Part shown: one piece after another, positions 43,090 to 50,807 of the stretch
Layout: every line of letters begins with the position of its first letter
How positions within the stretch are numbered: the first letter of the stretch is position 1
Assembly: GCF_010500615.1 (NCBI RefSeq)
Contig: NZ_JAAGNX010000003.1
Location: forward strand, 310,001-374,000
Source: Oceanipulchritudo coccoides
Lineage (GTDB): Bacteria; Verrucomicrobiota; Verrucomicrobiia; Opitutales; Oceanipulchritudinaceae
Reading direction: 5' to 3'
DNA: 64,000 bases
Notes under the pieces: generated by a model
Seen by the model: the letters and a program-made list of their open reading frames with translations, nothing else
Told to the model about the DNA's origin: nothing
Database searches by the model: none
Position numbers and translations under genes: made by a program

Positions 43090-43884
43090 TTACTTGCGTC
43101 GGCGCCGTACGACGAGGAAAGCCAGGACGCAAAGGCTTGTGACAAGGGCATAAGTTGATGGTTCAGGGACCACTTGGCTAAGACCCATTGACTCTAGTGT
43201 TAGGGAAGTCTCTGTAGACGTCCAGGCTCCACCCTTGGAATACACCCACCCGCTGATGCCATCACCGCTGAAGTCGGTGGCGGAGAATTCCTCAACTCCG
43301 TCCAGCAAGTACCGTACGGTGTCATTATCGAAATCAAATTCGATGGCCAAAGTGACGGCAGTAGACTGTGTGAGGCCGGTGCTATTATACTGACGGAAAT
43401 ACTGGGTTGCCCCGGCATTTGCAATTGTCGAAGCCCTGAGTCGCGTTGTGGAGGCTGTGTCGACCTGCCAGATGATATTGGCCACATTGGCACCTGTTGA
43501 GTCCTGGATCTTGAAATTCCATGTATCTCCGACACTCGCCGCATCGGCTGTCCAGCCGGCAAAGGTCACCTCGAACAGGTACTTCCCGGTCGTCAATGGA
43601 GAGGCGTAAAGGTTCGTCGTCCCGGCCTCATTTGCGCCATCCGGCAACTTCCTCGTGTAAACCCCTGCTCCACTACCAATTACAAACTGCCCCGAGCCGT
43701 TTGTCAGGTCTTCGGGCGTGTTGAAATTCCAGCTGCTTCCCAAACTTCCTGAATTTGAAAGGTCGTTGAGATCAGTCCCGGAGGAGTCACTTTCGAAATC
43801 CCAGTATTCCAGAGGGACTATTTGTCCTTGTGCCAAAGAAAATGACAGCAACAGGCAAAAGAGGAGGGATATGACTTTTTTCAT
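43090..43884 (-). CDS. PEP-CTERM sorted exported beta-sandwich protein
   Basis: The 264-residue product has a signal peptide (MKKVISLLFCLLLSFSLAQG) and ends with a complete PEP-CTERM signal: VVPEPSTYALV, a hydrophobic helix and RRRRK. Such tails are recognised by exosortase and anchor or secrete proteins with the extracellular matrix. The body (about 22-225) looks like a concanavalin-type beta-sandwich (EYWDFESDSSGTDLNDLSNS, FEVTFAGWTADAASVGDTWN, AIEFDFDNDTVRYLLDGVEE). It is near-identical over its first 240 residues to the N-terminus of the 659-residue protein at 44154-46133. No exosortase gene is in the window. Confidence 0.88.
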   Translation of the reverse strand: MKKVISLLFCLLLSFSLAQGQIVPLEYWDFESDSSGTDLNDLSNSGSLGSSWNFNTPEDLTNGSGQFVIGSGAGVYTRKLPDGANEAGTTNLYASPLTTGKYLFEVTFAGWTADAASVGDTWNFKIQDSTGANVANIIWQVDTASTTRLRASTIANAGATQYFRQYNSTGLTQSTAVTLAIEFDFDNDTVRYLLDGVEEFSATDFSGDGISGWVYSKGGAWTSTETSLTLESMGLSQVVPEPSTYALVTSLCVLAFLVVRRRRK

Positions 43885-44082
43885 AGTGAGTTGGTATTTG
43901 TTCGATTGATGCTAACGCTGGTTCTAAAAAAACGGGCCGAAAACCTAATGGGGTCCTTTGATATACCATAATTGAAGTGCCCTTGCTGAGCATAACAACC
44001 GGTTTCAACGGTGAAAAATCCAGGGAAAGTAGTGAATAAACGAAATATTATCCCCATGAGCTGAGTACCCGTAATAGAATAA

Positions 44083-44106
44083 GGCGGACCCGTTTCCGGA
44101 TCCGCC
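44083..44106 (-). terminator. Rho-independent terminator after the 659-residue paralogue
   Basis: GGCGGACCCG (44083-44092) and CGGATCCGCC (44097-44106) pair with one mismatch around a 4-base loop. On the minus strand the stem is followed by TTATTCTATT. It lies 47 bases beyond the stop of the gene at 44154-46133. Confidence 0.78.
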
Positions 44107-44153
44107 CTGAATTTAACCCCTAACCCAAAAATTAATACGGGAATTCTGAAAGA

Positions 44154-46133
44154 TCAGGGTGCAGGTGGGACGATAATTCCAGGGGCAACATCCGAGGGTG
44201 TGTTGCCAATTCGGATTTCATCGAAAACGCTGAGCCGATTATCGTAAAATGTGATCCGGTCCAGGATTGAGGAATCAATCGATCCGAAGAAGCTGACGCT
44301 GTCAAAGGCGGACAGGTCCGGGTATGTCGTTGCGGCCTGTGCGAGAGTGACCCGGTAAAGGGTGATGCGTGTCAAGGATTCAGTTTGAACCTGATAAAAG
44401 GCCTTTTCACCGGCAAGCGGAACGGGACGGTTCCAAGTCTCTGCAGCGCCTGTGCCTTCGATGGCATCTCCCGAATTGGTCCAGCCGGACAAATCAGATG
44501 AATTCTTCAGCTGGTAGCTGTAACCCTCCGCGGTTGGCATAACAATGTCCAGATCACCATTCACCGTATCCTGAAGAATGACCGGTTCCTCCTCCGGTTC
44601 ACTACCGACAGCAGGGCCCCACTCTATCTCGGCAATGATCATCATGGTGTCGCCTTCTGAGAAATAAATATACTCATCAGCTGTGCTCACACCAACCGTT
44701 CCCGTGCTATACACTTTGAAGAATGCCGGTGTTAAGCGCGCGCTGGTGCTGTCAATGGGGTCCAATGGGTCCGGGGCGAAGGCACGGAAGCCAATACCGG
44801 CGGAATTCGGCGTGGGAATGAGTTGCGGTGTTGCCCCAGCCACGCCAAAGTCCTCGGAGGAAAAGGCGAAGCCAAAGTTGCCAGCCTCGTTATTGTCATT
44901 CGTTCCACCCTCACCTTGCGTGTCATTGTCGGAGAATACTTCCATCACCATAGCGATGTAGGTCGTCGTTGAGGGAATAGTCACCGCTGACTGAGCGGTA
45001 GAATTCAGAGTCCTTGAAGCAGTTGAATAAGAATTCTGGGATGAACGCTTAAGAGATCCGCCAAGGGTGGGCATGAGGCCAAAGCTCAATCCCGTGCCGG
45101 AATAGATGGCAAGGCCCGTTCCACCGGTTGCCGAACGCCACAGGCTGTCATCAGCTGTCGTGGTCGAGCGCCAGGTTGTATTGTCCAGTTCATTAAAGGT
45201 GGGGACAAAGCCCTCATTCCCGTTGGAATTAAAGCCCGTTCCAGTGAAGATGGTGAAATCCCATGGATTCAGCGTATCCACTCCATCGTAATTAGAGTAG
45301 GACCCAAAGCCTCCTGCCGCACCCGTAGCATCAACAGCAGTGGTTCCAATGTCACCACCTCCATTGCGGTAGCGGAATTGTTCTTCGACATGGAGACCCG
45401 GAACGACGGGGGGCTCACCACTGAGGTCCGTAAGGCCCATGGATTCGAGGGTTAGGGAAGTCGCTGTAGATGTCCAAACTCCACCCTTGGAATAAACCCA
45501 CCCGCTGATGCCATCACCGCTGAAGTCGGTGGCGGAGAATTCCTCAACTCCGTCCAGCAAGTACCGTACAGTATCATTATCGAAATCAAATTCGATGGCC
45601 AAAGTGACGGCAGTGGACTGTGTGAGGCCGGTGCTATTATAGTTACGGAAATACTGTTGTGTCCCGGCAGTTGCAATTGTTGAAGCCCTGATTCGCGTTG
45701 TTGAGGCTGTGTCGACCTGCCAGATAATATTGGCCACATTGGCACCTGTTGAGTCCTGGATCTTGAAATTCCATGAATCTCCAACACTTGCCGCATCGGC
45801 TGTCCAGCTGGCAAAGGTCACCTCAAAGAGGTACTTGCCGGTTGTAATGGGAAAGGCATATTTGTTTGTCGCCCCATCCTCATTCGCGCCATCCGGCAAC
45901 TTCCTCGTGTAAACCCCTGCTCCGCTACCAATTACAAATTGTCCTGAGCCGTTTGTCAGGTCTTCGGGCGTGTTAAAATTCCAGTTGCTTCCCAATGTTC
46001 CTGAATTTGACAGGTCGTTGAGATCAGTCCCGGAAGGGTCATCGAAATTCCAGAATTCCAGAGGAACCTCTTGAGCATTCAAATTGCCCACGATGAATAA
46101 AAAGAGCAGGGGTAGAAGAATATTTAATTTCAT
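44154..46133 (-). CDS. Exported 659-residue paralogue lacking the PEP-CTERM tail
   Basis: The product has a signal peptide (MKLNILLPLLFLFIVGNLNA) and a first domain (about 20-237) almost identical to the neighbouring PEP-CTERM protein. A second Gly/Thr/Ser-rich beta domain follows (about 245-520; EEQFRYRNGGGDIGTT, FGFAFSSEDFGVAGATP). Near residues 530-600 is a YQLKNSSDLSGWTN element shared with other exported proteins here. It ends in GIIVPPAP with no PEP-CTERM helix or basic tail. Function unknown; location in a sugar-utilisation locus and the lectin-like fold suggest polysaccharide binding. Confidence 0.82.
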   Translation of the reverse strand: MKLNILLPLLFLFIVGNLNAQEVPLEFWNFDDPSGTDLNDLSNSGTLGSNWNFNTPEDLTNGSGQFVIGSGAGVYTRKLPDGANEDGATNKYAFPITTGKYLFEVTFASWTADAASVGDSWNFKIQDSTGANVANIIWQVDTASTTRIRASTIATAGTQQYFRNYNSTGLTQSTAVTLAIEFDFDNDTVRYLLDGVEEFSATDFSGDGISGWVYSKGGVWTSTATSLTLESMGLTDLSGEPPVVPGLHVEEQFRYRNGGGDIGTTAVDATGAAGGFGSYSNYDGVDTLNPWDFTIFTGTGFNSNGNEGFVPTFNELDNTTWRSTTTADDSLWRSATGGTGLAIYSGTGLSFGLMPTLGGSLKRSSQNSYSTASRTLNSTAQSAVTIPSTTTYIAMVMEVFSDNDTQGEGGTNDNNEAGNFGFAFSSEDFGVAGATPQLIPTPNSAGIGFRAFAPDPLDPIDSTSARLTPAFFKVYSTGTVGVSTADEYIYFSEGDTMMIIAEIEWGPAVGSEPEEEPVILQDTVNGDLDIVMPTAEGYSYQLKNSSDLSGWTNSGDAIEGTGAAETWNRPVPLAGEKAFYQVQTESLTRITLYRVTLAQAATTYPDLSAFDSVSFFGSIDSSILDRITFYDNRLSVFDEIRIGNTPSDVAPGIIVPPAP

Positions 46134-46330
46134 GACTTTTCGCGTTTAGGGTGATATAATTACAAGCTTCAGGTAATTGCCGGGAAGATATCTGGTAAAG
46201 CCGTTAAGGCAGTGAAAATTCTACCAAAAACCTTGATCATGCGCACTATTTGCCTTGATTCCGGTGAATCCCGACCAATCGAGACACCTGGATGGCAAAT
46301 GAACTCGTAGTGTTAATCCTGCTACAGGAA

Positions 46331-46363
46331 TCCCGCTCCCGCATGGCGGGAAACGCGGCGGGA
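46331..46363. repeat. Nested GC-rich hairpin
   Basis: Two overlapping inverted repeats nest here: outer TCCCGC (46331-46336) with GCGGGA (46358-46363), and inner TCCCGC (46337-46342) with GCGGGA (46346-46351) around ATG. The element sits in the 291-base gap between the xylanase 3' end and the upstream region of the 659-residue protein gene, where I see no gene. It is REP-like in shape; it could also serve as a terminator or processing signal for the xylanase transcript. Confidence 0.55.
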
Positions 46364-46424
46364 ACGCGTTCAGTGAATATCGGACTGAATGTAAAGCTCC
46401 AGAAGCTTGACCTGATTCATCCCA

Positions 46425-48959
46425 TCAAGGGCTCCCGAAGCGGACAAAATACCGGTCCCCAATCATCGGGACAGTCACATTGTAGGTTCCATCGGGACTT
46501 TCAACAATTGTGGAATCGGCAGTGACGTCCGTGAAATCGCTAAGGTCCGTGCTTCCCAAGACGGTCCATGCAGTGCCGGCGGTACCCGTGAAATCGATGA
46601 TAAGGTTGCCGCCTGATACCTGAATGTCGGTCAAATCAAAGTTGAAGGTGTTGAGAGCGGCCGTACTAAAGACCACCTCGTCCAGCTCGATGAAGTCACC
46701 GGTCATGTCACCACTCCCCTCAAAGGGGAACAGCGCCCAACTGAATTGGCTGATGGTTTGGGCACTGATTCCCGGCGCGGAACCAGTGTAGGAAACAAAG
46801 CGGTCATTCCAGCCGCTACCATCGTCAGTGACTGGGTCCCCCATCCAGAAGGTGTAGGTCTCAGCATCGAGATTAAAGGTGAGCCCAACGGTAATCGCAG
46901 ACGAACCGGTCAGGCCCGAAGCCGCATAGCCGCCCTGGATGAGTTGGCCAGCGTTGCTGCCGTCATAATAACTACCTTGAAGGCGAAGATATTCCGTACC
47001 CCCACTGTCCTTGTAGGCCCTTACTTGTAAAAACATAATATTTTGGGCTGAATCATTCCGCAGCCTGATGCCGAAGCTTGAACCGCTACTGTTGTTGTTG
47101 AGGGCGGTATTGGAGAGGTCCCAGGCGGACAATGTAAACTGCAGAGTCACGGTATCAGTGTTACCGGCATTGATACCGAGGGGAGTATCGAAAATGTTCC
47201 CCGAAAATCCGGACGAGCGATTGACCGTGAAGGTATTGTCGAAGGCACCGCCGGTCTGGTCTGTATTGGTAACGGCAATGTTGGAATTTTCGAAAAAACT
47301 AGTCGGTGTGCCGTTAATGCCAATCAGGCTGTTGCCTGTGAAATCCCACTTCTCGACAACCACAGCGGAGGAAATCGTACTATTAACTGTGAGGACCAAC
47401 ACGTCATCTCCCTGCAGGCTGTAATCAAAAACTTGCGTCTCTCCGTCGTGGGTCACTGTGATTTCATAATCGCCCTTGAAGCCGCGAACGGTCCCCTGCC
47501 CGGTCGCATCAGCAAGAAAGGATTCATCGGTATTATAACGGATCCGGTGGAGATAATACCAAACCAGCCCGTTCAGTTTCACCGTTCCGTCATAATAGGC
47601 GAGAGCCTTTTCCTGTTCGTCTCCGTTATCCATAAACGTCCATGCGTTCAGGCCGGTGGCAAGGGGATGGCTAAAATAGGCGGTCAGGGTCTCCTCTGTG
47701 ATTTGTGCCCGTTCAAGTTCAGTAAAGTCATAGGGATACCAGTTGTCCAAAGGCCTGTCGACAATCTCAAATTCGGTACCGACCATCTCGAAGCCGTAGG
47801 CATTCCCCCATTCCTCAAGCCGGCTGTAGGTGGTGACCGGGTCAGGCACACCGGTCGTGTAGCGATTTTGGAAGCCAATCCTGTCAAGGGGGCCGCCATC
47901 GGCAAGGATTTGGTCGATCCTCGACTTGTAGGTGTCTCGCCGGATGCTGTACTTCAAAAAGTTGGGCGCGCCCGATTCTTCCGGGGCGGAAATGATTTTG
48001 TAGTCGTTTATCAACAGCTTGCAGTCCGGATTGACCTTGTTGGCATCGGCAATTTTGAACCATTCAGCCATCTGGTCGTATCCCATGATCTCCATCAGCA
48101 GGCGGTTATTGAGGGTTTCATTGATCACGTCCCACTCGTAGACATCCCAAAGGCCTGCCCATTGGCCGATCTCAGCATCAACCACTGCTTCCACCGCGTC
48201 CTTGTCCGCTTGTGTGCGGGTGCTGTCCTTGAAAGTAAGAACGGCCTGTTGGACATCGTAACTGACAACCCCCTCGTATCCGGGAATAGAATTCAACGAC
48301 TCCGGCCAGCCTTGGGACAAGTGCTTCCCATAATCCTCACCAATGATACTTCCAGGCGTATCCATTTCCTCAATACCTTGTGACCCCGGCCAGATAAGCA
48401 GATGTCCGCGCACGTCGAGCGAATTGGCATCAGCCCAGTCGAGGAAACCGGGCAGATATTCATGTAACCCCGCAAGCTTGGGCTTGAAGTTATTAGCTGT
48501 TCCCAACGCATTGAACAGGCCCTTCACCAGGCGCTCCCAGTCGGCTGTTGTGGAACCGGCAGATGAAAGGTCTCCATCTGCGTCCGTAAGGTCCTGTGCC
48601 TGGACCACCCCGCCGAACTTGAAAGCATTCTTTTTCAGCCGGACAGCCACTTCCGCCCCCTGCACGGGGAAGCCCAGCTCATCCACAACCTGTACATCCA
48701 GTTTTGCCTTGCGGTTCGCCTCAATCCGGGCTTCCGCATCAATGCGCCATTGGGGAAAGGGTGAATCCGGTTTGGCAATCTGGGCGAGGTCATTCTTTTC
48801 CGCCGTGCTCAGGGTGATACCCAGATCGGTCTCGATCTGCACAATTTCTTCCGTTGTCAGCGGTGCGGCTCGAACTTGTAAGACGGAAAAGGAGACTAGA
48901 ATTATCGATACAAATCCGCGCAGAATAAGCAGGGTTTCAGGACATCTTTTAAAGGTCAT
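46425..48959 (-). CDS. Secreted GH10 endo-1,4-beta-xylanase with C-terminal beta module
   Basis: From ATG 48959 the product is 844 residues with an N-terminal signal region (ILRGFVSIILVSFSVLQVRA). The GH10 (beta/alpha)8 barrel spans about 110-510: DVRGHLLIWPG, acid/base Glu281 in WDVINETLNN and nucleophile Glu396 in VGTEFEIVDRP, with LNAWTFMDNGD near its end. Residues about 535-765 form a beta module also present as the core of the protein encoded at 49037-49996, suggesting a carbohydrate-binding role. The last 70 residues carry the STDLSDF element. The enzyme cleaves xylan backbones outside the cell. A run of nine G (48963-48971) lies directly before the start. Confidence 0.92.
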   Translation of the reverse strand: MTFKRCPETLLILRGFVSIILVSFSVLQVRAAPLTTEEIVQIETDLGITLSTAEKNDLAQIAKPDSPFPQWRIDAEARIEANRKAKLDVQVVDELGFPVQGAEVAVRLKKNAFKFGGVVQAQDLTDADGDLSSAGSTTADWERLVKGLFNALGTANNFKPKLAGLHEYLPGFLDWADANSLDVRGHLLIWPGSQGIEEMDTPGSIIGEDYGKHLSQGWPESLNSIPGYEGVVSYDVQQAVLTFKDSTRTQADKDAVEAVVDAEIGQWAGLWDVYEWDVINETLNNRLLMEIMGYDQMAEWFKIADANKVNPDCKLLINDYKIISAPEESGAPNFLKYSIRRDTYKSRIDQILADGGPLDRIGFQNRYTTGVPDPVTTYSRLEEWGNAYGFEMVGTEFEIVDRPLDNWYPYDFTELERAQITEETLTAYFSHPLATGLNAWTFMDNGDEQEKALAYYDGTVKLNGLVWYYLHRIRYNTDESFLADATGQGTVRGFKGDYEITVTHDGETQVFDYSLQGDDVLVLTVNSTISSAVVVEKWDFTGNSLIGINGTPTSFFENSNIAVTNTDQTGGAFDNTFTVNRSSGFSGNIFDTPLGINAGNTDTVTLQFTLSAWDLSNTALNNNSSGSSFGIRLRNDSAQNIMFLQVRAYKDSGGTEYLRLQGSYYDGSNAGQLIQGGYAASGLTGSSAITVGLTFNLDAETYTFWMGDPVTDDGSGWNDRFVSYTGSAPGISAQTISQFSWALFPFEGSGDMTGDFIELDEVVFSTAALNTFNFDLTDIQVSGGNLIIDFTGTAGTAWTVLGSTDLSDFTDVTADSTIVESPDGTYNVTVPMIGDRYFVRFGSP

Positions 48960-48990
48960 TATGGGGGGGGGTTGGCAATTGGAAATCGGA

Positions 48991-49023
48991 AGTGGCAGAC
49001 CATAAGAATGACGGTCTGCCACT
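48991..49023 (-). terminator. Strong hairpin terminator after the gene at 49037
   Basis: AGTGGCAGACC (48991-49001) and GGTCTGCCACT (49013-49023) form a perfect 11-base stem with an 11-base loop. On the minus strand a TTCCGATTTCC stretch follows. It lies 13 bases past the stop of the 49037-49996 gene and 32 bases before the xylanase start, so it may attenuate read-through into the xylanase gene. Confidence 0.72.
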
Positions 49024-49036
49024 CCTTAAGAATTAT

Positions 49037-49996
49037 TCAGGGTGCGTAGACCCATCCCTTGCCCGCGTTGGCGGAGGCTTGGGGGACGTAAACATACTTA
49101 TCCAAGTCGAAACTCCATACCCAGGGATCCTGGTCGACCCATACCCAGCCGATCCAGTCGCCGGTATCAACGTAACCGCCCTCCCCGATCGGGAAACCGC
49201 CCCAGAAGCCGTCTCCGCCTCCTCCGGTGTAAGTGGTGGAGAAGATAACCTGGTCGAGCTCGAGAAAGTCACCGGTCATGTCGCCATTCCCCTCAAAAGG
49301 ACTGAGCCCCCAACCGAGTTGAGTGATGGTCTGGCTGCCAATTCCAGGGGCGTCGCCCGTGTAGCTGTTCAGCCGATTTACCCAACCGCTGCCATCATCC
49401 GTAGCGGGATCCCCGAACCAGAACGTGTAGGTTTCATTGACTAAATTGAAGGTCAGTCCGACCGTGATGGATGCGGACCCGGTCAAGCCGCCGACCCAAC
49501 CGCCCTGGATGAATTGTCCGCCGCCAGAGTTATTGTAGTAATTCCCCTGGAGACGCAAATAGGTTTGGCTGTCATTGGGGTCCTGCCAACCCCGCACTTG
49601 TATCTGCATGACATTCTGGTTTGAAGCATTGCGCAAACGGATATTGAAGCTGGAGTCGCTGCCTGGGCTATTGGAGACGTCCCATGCGGCCAGAGTAAAT
49701 TGCAGCGTCACGGTGTCTGTATTATCGACGCTGATGTTCAGCGGGTTATCCGAAAAGACATTGCCGGAGAAACCCGACGAACGGTTCACGGTGTAGGTGT
49801 TGTCAAACGCACCGCCGGTTTGATCAGCGTTTTGAACGGCAGAGGAGGCCGAGTCAAAGAAGGTGGTCGCTGTACCGTTTACCCCAATGAGGCTGTTGTC
49901 GGTAAAATCCCATTGTTCGACAATGGTCGTGGTCTGGGCAGTTGCGACAGATGCCGCAGCGGCCAGGAGAGTAATGCTTTTCAGGAGTTTATTCAT
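49037..49996 (-). CDS. Exported protein sharing the xylanase module, with W-rich C-terminal domain
   Basis: From ATG 49996 the product is 319 residues with a signal peptide (MNKLLKSITLLAAAASVATA). The body (about 25-255) is clearly homologous to residues 535-765 of the adjacent xylanase: EQWDFTDNSLIGVNGT, AFDNTYTVNRSSGFSGN, TFWFGDPATDDGSGW and GDMTGDFLELDQVIFST recur with few changes. A Gly linker leads to the W-rich terminal domain (VDTGDWIGWVWV, DPWVWSFDLDKYVYVP, GKGWVYAP). It has no catalytic motif. A non-catalytic xylan-binding or surface partner of the xylanase is the best inference. Confidence 0.87.
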   Translation of the reverse strand: MNKLLKSITLLAAAASVATAQTTTIVEQWDFTDNSLIGVNGTATTFFDSASSAVQNADQTGGAFDNTYTVNRSSGFSGNVFSDNPLNISVDNTDTVTLQFTLAAWDVSNSPGSDSSFNIRLRNASNQNVMQIQVRGWQDPNDSQTYLRLQGNYYNNSGGGQFIQGGWVGGLTGSASITVGLTFNLVNETYTFWFGDPATDDGSGWVNRLNSYTGDAPGIGSQTITQLGWGLSPFEGNGDMTGDFLELDQVIFSTTYTGGGGDGFWGGFPIGEGGYVDTGDWIGWVWVDQDPWVWSFDLDKYVYVPQASANAGKGWVYAP

Positions 49997-50127
49997 GGTA
50001 ATTTTGGGTTGTGAAATTCCATCCACTGCTCGCGGGTGGTATATTGCCAGCTTTCGAAAATGTTAAGAGCCGGCAAGTGCGCTTTATAATGAAGTTCTTG
50101 CTCAAACCAATGAAAAAACCCTCGTAA

Positions 50128-50141
50128 AACCCATTCGGGTT
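50128..50141 (-). terminator. Weak terminator candidate after the EF-hand gene
   Basis: AACCC/GGGTT pair around a 4-base loop, followed on the minus strand by TTTTACGAGGGTTTTTTC. Nearby, CCAGTC/GACTGG (50163-50180) and the perfect palindrome GGGGTATACCCC (50198-50209) add further hairpin potential in the gap between 49997 and 50253, in which I see no gene. Confidence 0.4.
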
Positions 50142-50253
50142 GTTTCGGTTTGGGATGGCAGACCAGTCCCTTCAGACTGGCAAGCGAGTGGCCTTCCGGG
50201 GTATACCCCATGTAGCTTTAGAGGACGGGAATCGGGAGATGGGCCTCGAGAAT

Positions 50254-50508
50254 TTACTTCTTCTTGTTTAAATGGGACAGAAACTCTTCCTTTGTCAGGG
50301 CTCCGTCACCGTCCTTGTCCTTCCACTTGAAGCCTTTTTCTGACTCCGCCGGATCCTTACCCCACTTTGCCCGCATCGCCATGTACTCTTCCTTTTGCAT
50401 GAGGCCATCCTGGTTTGTGTCATATTTAGTAAAATTCTCCTCCGGACCGGCCATCGTCACAGTACCGAGAAGGAGAGCGGAGATAATTGAGATAACTAGC
50501 TTTTTCAT
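50254..50508 (-). CDS. Small exported EF-hand protein
   Basis: From ATG 50508 the product is 84 residues with a signal peptide (MKKLVISIISALLLGTVTMA). Two canonical EF-hand loops follow: DTNQDGLMQKEE (about 30-41) and DKDGDGALTKEE (about 64-75), each with acidic residues at positions 1, 3, 5 and 12. It ends in HLNKKK. It should bind calcium in the periplasm or outside the cell. Open frame continues upstream, but only this start gives a signal peptide. Its function is unknown. Confidence 0.85.
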   Translation of the reverse strand: MKKLVISIISALLLGTVTMAGPEENFTKYDTNQDGLMQKEEYMAMRAKWGKDPAESEKGFKWKDKDGDGALTKEEFLSHLNKKK

Positions 50509-50807
50509 TTTTATTTCATTTGAGGTTAACAATATGGGGAGTTCGGCCATGGAATGACCAAAGGTGAATTGATCGGTTTTGAAACCACTTGTGCGATAAT
50601 AAAAGGGTCTGGTACATGGGTTGCTTGCAATGAATTTAAGCACTGATAAACGCATAGGGTTCTCTGCATAGACGCACCGCCTTGGGAGTTCTGGCATCTC
50701 TTCACCGAGTTCACAATATAAGCCCAAGGAGGAATAATTTCATTGGATGCAAAGCTTGTGGTGATGGCGCAGTTGCCAGAGTATACCAACTCAAAATTAC
50801 GCTACGC

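Noticed and set aside
46292-46525. Plus-strand frame of 77 codons in and beyond the gap before the xylanase 3' end
   Set aside because: It overlaps the xylanase C-terminus and the GC hairpin, with no signal peptide or domain; it looks like chance.
47433-48383. Plus-strand frame of 316 codons
   Set aside because: It lies opposite the GH10 barrel, whose catalytic motifs are on the minus strand; the product has no recognisable features.
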